Positions 1 to 7,552 of a DNA stretch of 14,153 nt are shown piece by piece. The notes under the pieces are model-generated. The model did no database searches. It was not told the origin of the DNA and was given only the letters and a program-made list of their open reading frames with translations. This stretch comes from an uncultured Eubacteriales bacterium (GTDB taxonomy: Bacteria; Bacillota; Clostridia; Oscillospirales; CAG-272). Where the stretch lies: NCBI GenBank assembly GCA_900544985.1, contig UQXK01000044.1:1-14153 (forward strand). Direction: 5' to 3'. The position numbers and the translations under genes were made by a program. The first letter of the stretch is position 1. Each line of letters opens with the position of its first letter.

Positions 1-281
1 ACCTTTCTCCGAAAGAAAGGTGTGTGCGGATTTTTAAGGGGCTTTTTCAAAAGCCTCTTAAAGCAAGGTCCTCTCACGCAGTTCCAACTGTTGACGACAA
101 TTAAAAAAACGCGGCAATGCCGCGTTTTTTGTGTAAGCACTGAATGTTGGGGCTATCCGCCCCAAACCCTGACCAAAGGACTTTTTGCAAAAAGTCCTTT
201 GGAATCTCAAAAGCTTCGCCAAAATAAAGGGTGTGTTCGGTGCGAAGTTCTTTGGCTTACCTTTCTTGAAAGAAAGGTAAG
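1..281 (-). repeat. Composite palindromic intergenic repeat, copy A
   Basis: This is an array of hairpins. Read on the minus strand from the gene end the order is: H1 (256-281, 12-bp stem CTTACCTTTCTT), a CCAAAGAACTTCGC box, a conserved linker (203-226), H5 (173-202, a perfect 30-nt palindrome with arm CCAAAGGACTTTTTG), H4 (147-165, TTGGGGC/GCCCCAA), H3 (103-130, terminator-like), half of a GGAAC/GTTCC module (81-88), H2 (34-61, TTAAGGGGCTTTT with one G-U pair), then a second H1 (1-21) cut by the window edge. The same modules recur in the same order at 8720-9028 and 10774-10992. I see no transposase and no credible coding sequence in it. The H1 hairpin overlaps the stop codon of the metallo-beta-lactamase gene. 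Confidence 0.85.
103..130. terminator. Bidirectional intrinsic terminator (H3 of copy A)
   Basis: The stem ACGCGGC/GCCGCGT with loop AAT is flanked by seven A on the left and a T run on the right, so it can end transcription from either side. On the minus strand it lies about 125 bases after the stop codon of the metallo-beta-lactamase gene and is its most likely terminator. Confidence 0.8.
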
Positions 282-1879
282 TCGTATTTGTCACAGAGAG
301 CTTCTATCTGACTTGTAAATTTTGCAAGGTCCTTGTTCGCACCTCCGCGGTTTTTCTCTATGACCGACATAAGTCTCTGCCCCGCCGCTTCTAGGCGCTT
401 ATATACAGCAGAAGCACGTGCTTTTGCCGTCTGCGCTTTTTGGACCTTCTTCACGCTGTTGCCGCGTTTTGTCAAAACTCCGTTTTTAAGATCGAAAACA
501 TCTCCGCTATACGGCGCATATGATTCGAATCCGAGAGTATTTTTTATATCTTCGCAAAAAGTATCGCAGACTCCGTCGGCGCCGTGATTCACAAAAACGC
601 ATTTCGGTTTTTCTTCAAGAGCATCGAGCCACGATATAAGCATATTTCTGTCCGCGTGTCCGCTTATTCCGGAAAGCACGGAAATATGAGCGTTTACCGT
701 GACCTCTTCTCCGAAAAGTTTTATTCTTTTTTCGCCGTCGACGATTCGGCGACCGAGCGTTCCCTCCGCCTGATATCCGACAAAGAGGACCGTGCATTCC
801 TCTCTCCAAAGATTGTGCTTCAAATGGTGGCGTATTCTTCCCGCTTCGCACATTCCGGAGGCGGAAAGTATAACTTTCGGCGTTTTGTCGAAGTTTATCA
901 TCTTCGATTCGTCGCTCGTTACAAGAAGTTTAAGTCCGTTAAAATGTATGGGGTCTTTGCCCTCTTTTAAAAGCAAGAGCGTCTCGTCATCGTAAAAATC
1001 CGTCATGCCGTCGGCATATATATTCGTCGCCTCCACGGCAAGGGGACTGTCGACATAGACTGGAAAATCGGGATAATCCTTTACAAGCTTATTCTCTTTT
1101 ATTATGCGGAGAAGATACAGAAGCTCCTGCGTTCTTCCCACGGCAAAGGAAGGTATTACGACATTTCCCCCGCGGATAAAAGTCTCATTCAAAATATCGG
1201 AAAGCTCTTTTACATAATCGGGTCGCTCGCCGTGGACGCGGTCGCCGTAGGTAGACTCCACTACGACATAATCGGCGCGGGACGGCTTTTCGGGATCGCG
1301 GATAAGCGGTCTGTCTATGTTTCCTATATCTCCCGAAAAAAGAAGCGTCGTTGTTTTGCCGTTTTCCGTAATATCGATATAAATGCTCGCAGAGCCGAGC
1401 AAATGCCCCGCGTCCTCGAAGCGTATCCTTATCCCGTCAAAAATTTCCGCGCTCTCGTTATATCCGAAAGTTTTGAAAAGCTTTACAGTCTTTTGAGCGT
1501 CCTCTACTGTATAAAGCGGAGAATACCCGCCTTCTCCCGAACGCGCGGCGCGGCGGTTTCGCCATTCCGCCTCAAATTCCTGTATGTGCGCCGAATCCTT
1601 CAACATTATATCGCAAAGGCGGCGCGTCGCTTCCGTAGCGTATATGGGAGAAGAATATCCCGCAACGACAAGCGCGGGAAGCTTTCCCGAATGATCTATA
1701 TGCGCGTGCGTAAGACAAACGGCGTCAATATCCCCCGGTATCACCGGCAAAGGACAATTTTCGTATATATCGGCGCCCTGCTCCATACCGCAATCCACAA
1801 GTATGTGCTTTCCGCACGCCTCTATAAGCGTAGAGGAGCCCGTGACCTCATGAGCGGCACCGAGAAACGTTATCTTCAT
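257..1879 (-). CDS. Beta-CASP metallo-beta-lactamase fold RNA hydrolase
   Basis: The predicted protein has 540 residues. It belongs to the cytosolic MBL-fold/beta-CASP family related to CPSF73 and to bacterial and archaeal RNA exo/endonucleases. The N-terminal lactamase half shows the zinc motif HAHIDH (residues 58-63), followed by GHLLGSASI and SGDIGNIDRP. The inserted beta-CASP domain shows GGNVVIPSFAVGRTQE and then SASGMCEAGRIRHHL, and the last metal motif is SGISGHADR. A lysine/alanine-rich tail follows. The start at 1879 is chosen over an upstream ATG at 1912 because AAAGGAGG sits just before it and MKITFLGAAHEVTG is the usual family N-terminus. The last codons (LPFFQER) and the stop lie inside hairpin H1 of repeat copy A. 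It is transcribed divergently from the D-amino acid operon. The RNA substrate cannot be told from sequence. Confidence 0.93.
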   Translation of the reverse strand: MKITFLGAAHEVTGSSTLIEACGKHILVDCGMEQGADIYENCPLPVIPGDIDAVCLTHAHIDHSGKLPALVVAGYSSPIYATEATRRLCDIMLKDSAHIQEFEAEWRNRRAARSGEGGYSPLYTVEDAQKTVKLFKTFGYNESAEIFDGIRIRFEDAGHLLGSASIYIDITENGKTTTLLFSGDIGNIDRPLIRDPEKPSRADYVVVESTYGDRVHGERPDYVKELSDILNETFIRGGNVVIPSFAVGRTQELLYLLRIIKENKLVKDYPDFPVYVDSPLAVEATNIYADGMTDFYDDETLLLLKEGKDPIHFNGLKLLVTSDESKMINFDKTPKVILSASGMCEAGRIRHHLKHNLWREECTVLFVGYQAEGTLGRRIVDGEKRIKLFGEEVTVNAHISVLSGISGHADRNMLISWLDALEEKPKCVFVNHGADGVCDTFCEDIKNTLGFESYAPYSGDVFDLKNGVLTKRGNSVKKVQKAQTAKARASAVYKRLEAAGQRLMSVIEKNRGGANKDLAKFTSQIEALCDKYDLPFFQER

Positions 1880-2110
1880 AAAATATCCTCCTTTGTAAAT
1901 ATCTTTTTCCAATTATATTTTACTATATTTTCACGGATATAGCCACAAATATTTTTTGTTTCTATAAACAGATAGGATAAAACGGCATATAATAACGTTG
2001 AAACAAAGAATAAAAATTCAAATTGTTATTCTTTTTCCGCTATATAAATAATAATAAAGTAGCAAAAAGCGAAAAAAATGTCCGAAAAAGCTAAAAAACG
2101 GATTTTTCTC
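1880..2110. other. AT-rich divergent intergenic region
   Basis: This stretch between the divergent hydrolase gene and the operon promoter holds no convincing gene. It should contain the minus-strand promoter of the hydrolase gene. A TATAAT-like box is present on the minus strand at 1912-1917, but I see no matching -35 box at the right spacing. Confidence 0.5.
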
Positions 2111-2139
2111 TTGACATTATTCCTGTGAGGTTGTATAAT
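2111..2139 (+). promoter_or_regulatory. Consensus SigA promoter of the D-amino acid/5-oxoproline operon
   Basis: TTGACA (2111-2116) and TATAAT (2134-2139) are both perfect consensus boxes separated by 17 bases. Transcription would start near 2146 and give a leader of about 120 bases before the first gene. No obvious operator palindrome overlaps the boxes. Confidence 0.88.
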
Positions 2140-2177
2140 AATGCACAATTTAATAATATAACATTATAAAACTTTAT

Positions 2178-2240
2178 CTCGGACAACGGCGTTCGCAGAG
2201 TCTTTTTTCTGCGCGCATTTATCCGGGTTTTTATTTTAAT
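2178..2240 (+). promoter_or_regulatory. Terminator-like hairpin in the operon leader (possible attenuator)
   Basis: The leader can fold into an outer stem CTCGGA/TCCGGG (one G-U pair) around an inner stem GCG-CGCAGA/TCTGCG-CGC with a two-base bulge. It is followed directly by TTTTTATTTTAATTTT. A GC-rich stem with a U-run upstream of the first start codon is the form of an intrinsic terminator. It could limit read-through into the operon. I do not recognise a riboswitch class, and the T-box consensus is absent. Confidence 0.5.
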
Positions 2241-2266
2241 TTTATTATTTTAGTCGGAGGAACCAC

Positions 2267-3109
2267 ATGAAAAATCTCGGATACTACAACGGAAAATACG
2301 ATGAACTCGAAAAAATGAGCGTGCCCATGCTCGACCGCGCCTGCTATTTCGGCGACGGAATCTACGACGCGACATACAGCCGCAACCACATAATATATGC
2401 TCTTGACGAGCACATAAACCGTTTCTACAACAGCGCAAAACTTCTCGAAATAAACATTCCTTATACAAAAGACGAAATGAAAGCTCTTCTTTGCGATATG
2501 GTAAAGAAAGTAGACGACGGCGAACAGTTCGTATATTTCCAGGCAACGCGCGGCACGGGCATAAGAAACCACGCTTACAGCGACGAAGATAAAGCAAATA
2601 TCTGGATAATGTTAAAACCCGCAAAAGTAAAGAACACATACGAAAAAATAAAGACTATCACGCTTGAAGACAAGCGCTTCCTTTACTGCAACGTAAAAAC
2701 GCTCAACCTTATCCCCAGCGTTCTCTACGCAAAAGAGACAGACAGAAGCGGCTGCGACGAATCCATTCTTCACCGCGGAGACAGAGTTACAGAGTGCGCG
2801 CACAGCAATGTTTCCATAATCAAAGACGGCGTTTTCCGCACAGCTCCGACAGACTGCTACATTCTCCCCGGTATCGCACGCGCTCATCTTATAAAAATGA
2901 GCCGCAAGCTCGGCATTCCCGTTGACGAAACACCTTTCACGGTAGACGAACTCATGAATGCGGACGAAGTAATAGTATCGAGCTCCGGCTCTTTCTGCCT
3001 TGCGGTTGAAATGGTAGACGGCAAACCCGTAGGCGGAAAAGCGCCCGAACTTCTCAAAAAGCTCCAAGACGCACTCGTAGAGGATTTCCTTACCGAGACA
3101 AACGTCTGA
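2267..3109 (+). CDS. dat: D-amino acid aminotransferase (class IV, PLP)
   Basis: The predicted protein has 280 residues, the usual length for this family. It is a fold-type IV PLP aminotransferase of the D-alanine:2-oxoglutarate type (D-Ala + 2-oxoglutarate = pyruvate + D-Glu). The expected PLP lysine is K144 in CNVKTLNLIPSV, and the PLP-nitrogen glutamate is E176 in VTECAHSNV. The substrate-carboxylate residues known from the Bacillus enzyme are kept: Y33 in FGDGIYD and R100/H102 in TRGTGIRNHAYS. That RxH pair favours D-amino acid aminotransferase over branched-chain aminotransferase or aminodeoxychorismate lyase. It is the first gene after a consensus promoter and has GGAGG before its ATG. 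Alanine racemase at the operon's end would supply D-Ala, or use it when the route runs in reverse. Confidence 0.88.
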   Translation: MKNLGYYNGKYDELEKMSVPMLDRACYFGDGIYDATYSRNHIIYALDEHINRFYNSAKLLEINIPYTKDEMKALLCDMVKKVDDGEQFVYFQATRGTGIRNHAYSDEDKANIWIMLKPAKVKNTYEKIKTITLEDKRFLYCNVKTLNLIPSVLYAKETDRSGCDESILHRGDRVTECAHSNVSIIKDGVFRTAPTDCYILPGIARAHLIKMSRKLGIPVDETPFTVDELMNADEVIVSSSGSFCLAVEMVDGKPVGGKAPELLKKLQDALVEDFLTETNV

Positions 3110-3144
3110 TAAGTTAAACGCATAAAAAGAACAGGAAAAATAAA

Positions 3145-4218
3145 ATGACACAGAAAGAATTAACCGTAAGAAATCTCGGTCAGAGCCTTGACGACCTCAT
3201 GAATCTCGACCCGCGCGGATACGGGGTATGCAAAATACTCTATGACGCGGCAAGAAAATATACGGGCGAGCCGCTCACCGCAAATGCGGCAAAAAAACTT
3301 TTCTCCACGCTTTCCGCGGGAGATTACGTTTACATAATAACGGGATTTGTTCTCCGCCCCTTTAAAAGCGCCGAAACGGACGGAATCATCGGCTCGCTCT
3401 TCCTTGCAAGAACGCTTGTAAAAGCGCTCGGCGTTCGTCCCGTAATAATCTGCCAGGAAGAAAATATCCCCGCGGTAGAGGGACTTTCCCGCCTTATGGG
3501 GCTTCATTATTTCGATTCCGTAAAGAAAATGGGCGATATGCCCGTTTCCCTTGCTTACCACGCATTCACAAAGGACAGCGAAAAAGCCGAAAAAGAGGCG
3601 GACGCGCTTATTTCCGAATGTATGCCGAAAGCAGTTGTAACGGTAGAAGCGCCGGGAGCCAATGAAAAAGGAGCATATCACAACGCGATAGGTCTTGATA
3701 TAACTCCCCTCGAAGCAAAGATGGACGTGCTCTTCGAAAAGCTTATAAAGCTCGGCGTTATGAGTATATCCGTAGGCGACCTCGGAAACGAAATGGGTAT
3801 GGCTACGATAAAAGATCAGCTCATAAAATATATCCCCTATGCGGCAGAGGGCGAGTGCAACTGCGATTGCCACGGCGGACTTGCCGTAAAGACCGCCGCA
3901 GACAATATAATCACCGCGACGACCTCCGACTGGGGTTGCTACGGTCTTTGCGCAATGATAGCTTATCTTTGCGGCGATCTCGACGTTTTCCATGACGCTT
4001 CTCTTCAAGCCGAGGCTATGCAGCGCGCGGCAGACTGCGGAATGATCGATATGTACGGAGAAACGATCCCCGCTATCGACGGTATCGGTAAAGAGCTCAA
4101 CTGCTCTATCGTAACTTCGATGAGAGAATGTGTAAGATATTCCATGAAGCTCGAAAAAACGTGTGCAAAGTGGTTCTCCGAAACTATAAAAAAAGGATTT
4201 TTTGATTCTCACTCCTAA
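3145..4218 (+). CDS. D-glutamate cyclase-like protein (DUF4392)
   Basis: The predicted protein has 357 residues and matches the DUF4392 family, which forms the C-terminal region of vertebrate DGLUCY, a mitochondrial enzyme converting D-glutamate to 5-oxo-D-proline. Visible family motifs are ITGF (65-68), ETDGIIGSLFLART (77-90), EAPGANEKGAYHNAIGLDIT (168-187), GDLGNEMGM (211-219) and TTSDWGCYGL (259-268). A Cys-rich CNCDCHGG stretch lies at 238-245. No signal peptide is evident, so a cytosolic enzyme is expected. It begins 35 bases after the aminotransferase gene, whose expected product D-Glu would be its substrate, and is followed by 5-oxoprolinase genes that would act on its product. Family membership is firm. 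Which protein, this one or the DUF1445 protein, carries the cyclase active site cannot be settled from sequence alone. Confidence 0.82.
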   Translation: MTQKELTVRNLGQSLDDLMNLDPRGYGVCKILYDAARKYTGEPLTANAAKKLFSTLSAGDYVYIITGFVLRPFKSAETDGIIGSLFLARTLVKALGVRPVIICQEENIPAVEGLSRLMGLHYFDSVKKMGDMPVSLAYHAFTKDSEKAEKEADALISECMPKAVVTVEAPGANEKGAYHNAIGLDITPLEAKMDVLFEKLIKLGVMSISVGDLGNEMGMATIKDQLIKYIPYAAEGECNCDCHGGLAVKTAADNIITATTSDWGCYGLCAMIAYLCGDLDVFHDASLQAEAMQRAADCGMIDMYGETIPAIDGIGKELNCSIVTSMRECVRYSMKLEKTCAKWFSETIKKGFFDSHS

Positions 4219-4248
4219 AAATCACAGTATTTTCCGAAAGGAACCGAT

Positions 4249-4971
4249 ATGACGAATATACGTATATTAAACTGCGGAGACAGCGCCGTCACCGTGCAGT
4301 TCGGAAATGAAATATGTATCGAAACGGGCAAAAGAGTCCGCGCCCTTACAGAAGCGCTCGAAACAAAAAAAATACGCGGAATAGTGGAACTCATACCCGC
4401 GTTTTGCGCGCTTACCATCTGCTATGACCCCATACTCCTCCCCTACAAAAAGCTCTGCCGCATAATAGAAAAAGAATGCACGAAAAAAAGCGGCAATTCG
4501 GAAAATATAAAAAGAATACATCATATCCCCGTCCTTTACGGAGGGGATATGGGGCCGGACTTAAACGACGTCGCGCGCCTTACGGGGCTTTCCGAAACCG
4601 AAGTCATATCCCGCCACTCGTCTTCCGACTATATGATATATATGCTGGGATTTTTGCCGGGATTTCCGTACCTCGGAGGACTCGACAAAAGCATAGAGGT
4701 CCCCCGCCTTGAAAGTCCGAGAACCGTGATTCCGCGCGGAAGCGTGGGAATAGGCGGATCTCAGACGGGCATATATCCGCTCGAATCCCCCGGAGGCTGG
4801 CGCCTTATAGGAAGAACGCCGCTTCTTCCCTACGACCCCGAAAGAGAAAATCCCGTGCTTTACAAAGCCGGCGATTTCATACGCTTTGTCCCGATAACGA
4901 AGAGCGAATACGATAATATAGACGCCCTTGTAAAAGAGGGCAAGTATTCGCACAGGATAACGGAAGAGTAA
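4249..4971 (+). CDS. pxpB: 5-oxoprolinase subunit PxpB
   Basis: The predicted protein has 240 residues, close to B. subtilis KipI/PxpB. With PxpA and PxpC it forms the prokaryotic ATP-dependent 5-oxoprolinase (5-oxoproline + ATP + 2 H2O = glutamate + ADP + Pi). The N-terminal part (1-90) is the less conserved domain opening with GDSAVTVQFG. The conserved C-terminal carboxyltransferase-type domain shows YMLGFLPGFPYLGGL (131-145), VPRLESPRTVIPRGSVGIGG (151-170) and YPLESPGGWRLIGRTP (176-191). The start has AAAGGA at good spacing. pxpC follows after 12 bases. In B. subtilis this subunit was first described as an inhibitor of the sporulation kinase KinA. The operon context here favours the metabolic role. 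Confidence 0.93.
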   Translation: MTNIRILNCGDSAVTVQFGNEICIETGKRVRALTEALETKKIRGIVELIPAFCALTICYDPILLPYKKLCRIIEKECTKKSGNSENIKRIHHIPVLYGGDMGPDLNDVARLTGLSETEVISRHSSSDYMIYMLGFLPGFPYLGGLDKSIEVPRLESPRTVIPRGSVGIGGSQTGIYPLESPGGWRLIGRTPLLPYDPERENPVLYKAGDFIRFVPITKSEYDNIDALVKEGKYSHRITEE

Positions 4972-4983
4972 AGGAGAGCTTTT

Positions 4984-5922
4984 ATGAGTATCAGAATAGA
5001 TTTTCCCGGACCTCTTACCACGGTTCAGGACCTGGGGCGTTCGGGATATATGAAAGACGGTTTCGGCGCGTCGGGTGCTATGGATAAAAGAGCGCTCCGT
5101 CTGGGAAATATCCTTGTAGGCAACGAAGAAAATACCGCGGGGATAGAGATGACTCTCATGGGCATATCCGCAACGGTGCTTGACAGAACTGTCGCGGCGT
5201 TTACGGGAGCCGACGTTTCTCCGAAAATAAACGGGGAAAGCGTTCCCATGAACAAAGCGCTTCTTCTTTTACCGGGAGACAAGATAGAAACGGGCTTTGC
5301 CGTATCGGGCTGCCGCGCGTATCTCTCTCTACGCGGCGGCGTCGACGTTCCGATAGTAATGGGAAGCAGAAGCACGAATTTAAAATGCAAAATCGGCGGA
5401 TTCAATGGCAGAAAATTCGATATGGACGATATAATCCCCGTTCTGCCGACAGAAATTCCCGATAGAGAAGAAACAGAAAAAAGAAGCGTACCGTACTCAC
5501 CGTATTTCGAAAACGGTCTTGCAAAGGTGCGCGCGATAGAAGGTCCGCAGGATTTCATGTTTTCGGAAGAGGAAAAAGAAAAATTCTTTTCTTCGGAATA
5601 TAAAGTGACCCCCTCGTCGGACAGAATGGGCATGCGCCTTGAAGGCTCTCCCATATCGTCTCTTAACGGAGTCGACATAATCTCCGACGGTATCGTCGAA
5701 GGAAGCGTGCAGATACCGAAAAACGGAATGCCGATAATTCTGCTTTCAGACAGGCAGACGACAGGCGGATACGCCAAAATAGCGACCGTCATAACGGCGG
5801 ATATTCCGCTTCTTGCGCAGTGCAAACCGGGAGACAGCGTGCGATTTTTACGCGTCAGCGTCGACGAAGCACAGAAAATATTAAAGGAAGAAAATAAATT
5901 TTTTTCTTCTCTCAGGTTTTAA
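4984..5922 (+). CDS. pxpC: 5-oxoprolinase subunit PxpC (biotin-dependent carboxyltransferase family)
   Basis: The predicted protein has 312 residues and belongs to the KipA/PxpC family, the partner of PxpB in 5-oxoprolinase. Diagnostic motifs are VQDLGRSGY (14-22), MDKRALRLGNILVGN (33-47), the TGAD segment (74-77), PSSDRMGMRLEG (210-221), and the closing block around DGIVEGSVQIPKNGMPII (235-252) and DRQTTGGYAKIATV (256-269). The start codon is preceded by AAAGGAG. Twelve bases separate it from pxpB and 21 from the DUF1445 gene, consistent with one transcript. Despite the family name, no biotin-carrier domain is present. Confidence 0.93.
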   Translation: MSIRIDFPGPLTTVQDLGRSGYMKDGFGASGAMDKRALRLGNILVGNEENTAGIEMTLMGISATVLDRTVAAFTGADVSPKINGESVPMNKALLLLPGDKIETGFAVSGCRAYLSLRGGVDVPIVMGSRSTNLKCKIGGFNGRKFDMDDIIPVLPTEIPDREETEKRSVPYSPYFENGLAKVRAIEGPQDFMFSEEEKEKFFSSEYKVTPSSDRMGMRLEGSPISSLNGVDIISDGIVEGSVQIPKNGMPIILLSDRQTTGGYAKIATVITADIPLLAQCKPGDSVRFLRVSVDEAQKILKEENKFFSSLRF

Positions 5923-5943
5923 AAACAACACGGAGAAAATAAA

Positions 5944-6738
5944 ATGAGCAATAACATATACTCAAAAAGCGCGCCGAAAGATGTGCGCGCGCTTATACGC
6001 GAAGGAAAGATCAAATCTCAGACATCGGGTATGTGCGACGGATACGCGCAGGCAAATCTCTGCATACTCCCGAAAGAATATGCATACGATTTTCTTCTTT
6101 TCACTCAGAGAAATCCCCGCTCCTGCCCCGTTCTCGAAGTTTCCGACACAGGAAGCCGCGCGCTTTCCAAAATAGCCGAAAACGCGGACATAGCAAAAGA
6201 TTTTCCCAAGTACAGAATATACCGCGACGGCGTGCTTTCCGATGAAGTTACCGATATTTCCGACATCTGGCAGGACGATTTTGTAAGCTTCCTTATAGGA
6301 TGCAGCTTCTCTTTCGAATCGACGCTCATAGAGGCGGACATTCCCGTAAGGCACATAGAAGAGGGCAAGAACGTTCCGATGTACGTTACAAATATCCCGT
6401 GTGAGCCCGCCGGTATCTTCCACGGCAACATGGTGGTAAGTATGCGCCCGCTCACCCCGTCAGACGCTATACGCGCGTCCGTTATAACCTCCTCCATGCC
6501 GCGCGTTCACGGAACGCCCGTTCATATAGGAGCCCCTGCCGCAATAGGTATAAAAGACATAAAGCATCCCGACTTCGGCGACAGTGTTACAATAAAAGAC
6601 GGAGAAATACCCGTTTTCTGGCCGTGCGGAGTAACGCCTCAGGCGGCTATCATGGCGGCAAAACCGCGTCTTGCAATAACGCACGCGCCCGGGCATATGT
6701 TTATAACGGATATAAAGAATACCGCTCTTAAAAATTAA
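5944..6738 (+). CDS. ycsI: DUF1445 (YcsI/UPF0317, D-glutamate cyclase family) protein
   Basis: The predicted protein has 264 residues, typical of the YcsI family, which is also labelled putative hydro-lyase or D-glutamate cyclase family. Conserved blocks are QRNPRSCPVLEV (55-66), FLIGCSFSFE (116-125), TNIPCEPAGIFHGNMVVSMR (149-168), HGTPVHIGAPAAIGI (189-203) and FWPCGVTPQAA (225-235). Vertebrate DGLUCY, once named a UPF0317 protein, joins this domain to a DUF4392 domain. Here both partners are separate genes of one operon, with pxpB and pxpC between them. In B. subtilis ycsI also sits with the 5-oxoprolinase genes. A joint role in forming or opening 5-oxo-D-proline is likely, but the exact reaction is unproven for bacterial members. 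Confidence 0.88.
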   Translation: MSNNIYSKSAPKDVRALIREGKIKSQTSGMCDGYAQANLCILPKEYAYDFLLFTQRNPRSCPVLEVSDTGSRALSKIAENADIAKDFPKYRIYRDGVLSDEVTDISDIWQDDFVSFLIGCSFSFESTLIEADIPVRHIEEGKNVPMYVTNIPCEPAGIFHGNMVVSMRPLTPSDAIRASVITSSMPRVHGTPVHIGAPAAIGIKDIKHPDFGDSVTIKDGEIPVFWPCGVTPQAAIMAAKPRLAITHAPGHMFITDIKNTALKN

Positions 6739-6767
6739 GCAAATCAAGCAAAACGGAGTTTTTTACA

Positions 6768-7538
6768 ATGTTCAAAATAGATTTAAACTGCGACCTCGGC
6801 GAAAGTTTCGGCGCATATACGATAGGACTTGACAAAGAGGTTATAAAATACGTATCCTCCGCAAACATAGCGTGCGGATTCCACGCCTCCGACCCTCTTA
6901 CAATGTCGAATACGGTTAAACTTGCCGCCGATGCGGGCGCAGGTCTTGGCGCGCATCCCGGTTTTCCGGATCTTCTCGGCTTCGGAAGAAGAAATATGAC
7001 AGTATCTCCCGCAGAGGCAAAAGCATATATACAGTATCAGGTGGGCGCTCTTTCGGCGTTCGCCGCCGCAAACGGCAAGAAACTCTCCCATGTAAAGCCG
7101 CACGGCGCGCTTTACAATATGGCGGGAAAAGATATAGCTCTTGCAACCGCGATATGCGAGGGAATAAAAGAGACAGATCCGTCGCTTATACTCCTTGCGC
7201 TTTCGGGTTCTAAAATGATAGACGCGGCAAAAAATACGGGACTTAAATTTGCACGCGAGGTCTTTGCGGACCGCGCATATGAAAACGACGGTTCCCTTGT
7301 CGCAAGAAGCAAGCCCGGCTCTATGATAACCGACGAAAATGAAGCCGTCGCGCGCGTAATACGCATGGTAAAAGAGAAAAAAGTCCGCACTATCGACGGC
7401 ACGGATATAGACATAACGGCGGATTCCGTATGCGTTCATGGAGACAACGCTCACGCGCTCGAATTTGTAAAGAAAATCAGAGCCGCATTGACCGACGCGG
7501 GAATAGAAATCGCGCCTCTTTCCGAAATCATAAAGTAA
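6768..7538 (+). CDS. pxpA: 5-oxoprolinase subunit PxpA (LamB/YcsF family)
   Basis: The predicted protein has 256 residues, the usual length for LamB/YcsF proteins. It is the third subunit of the PxpABC 5-oxoprolinase. Motifs are DLNCDLGESFG (5-15), ANIACGFHASD (32-42), GAHPGFPDLLGFGRR (61-75), HVKPHGALYN (108-117) and, near the end, VCVHGDNAHA. It follows the DUF1445 gene by 29 bases with CGGAG before its ATG. Together with pxpB and pxpC it completes a full 5-oxoprolinase set. The order pxpB-pxpC-ycsI-pxpA differs from the B. subtilis locus, where pxpA comes first. No NRAMP-type ycsG transporter gene lies beside it. Confidence 0.94.
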   Translation: MFKIDLNCDLGESFGAYTIGLDKEVIKYVSSANIACGFHASDPLTMSNTVKLAADAGAGLGAHPGFPDLLGFGRRNMTVSPAEAKAYIQYQVGALSAFAAANGKKLSHVKPHGALYNMAGKDIALATAICEGIKETDPSLILLALSGSKMIDAAKNTGLKFAREVFADRAYENDGSLVARSKPGSMITDENEAVARVIRMVKEKKVRTIDGTDIDITADSVCVHGDNAHALEFVKKIRAALTDAGIEIAPLSEIIK

Positions 7539-7552
7539 TTGTGGGTAAACAG

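Noticed and set aside
22..318. Open frames running through repeat copies A, B and C
   Set aside because: Related peptides appear in the copies only because the DNA repeats. They lack consistent ribosome sites, shift frame between copies, and the conserved feature is the palindromes.
2141..2161. Short leader peptide beginning MHNLII
   Set aside because: Its ATG lies before the predicted transcription start of the operon, so it would not be on the mRNA.
2146..2266. T-box or known riboswitch in the operon leader
   Set aside because: The leader is too short for a T-box and the T-box consensus is not present. I could not match any riboswitch core.
4249..5922. KipI/KipA as sporulation kinase regulators
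   Set aside because: The older B. subtilis names suggest this, but the complete pxpABC set together with D-glutamate genes fits 5-oxoprolinase better, and no kinase gene is nearby.
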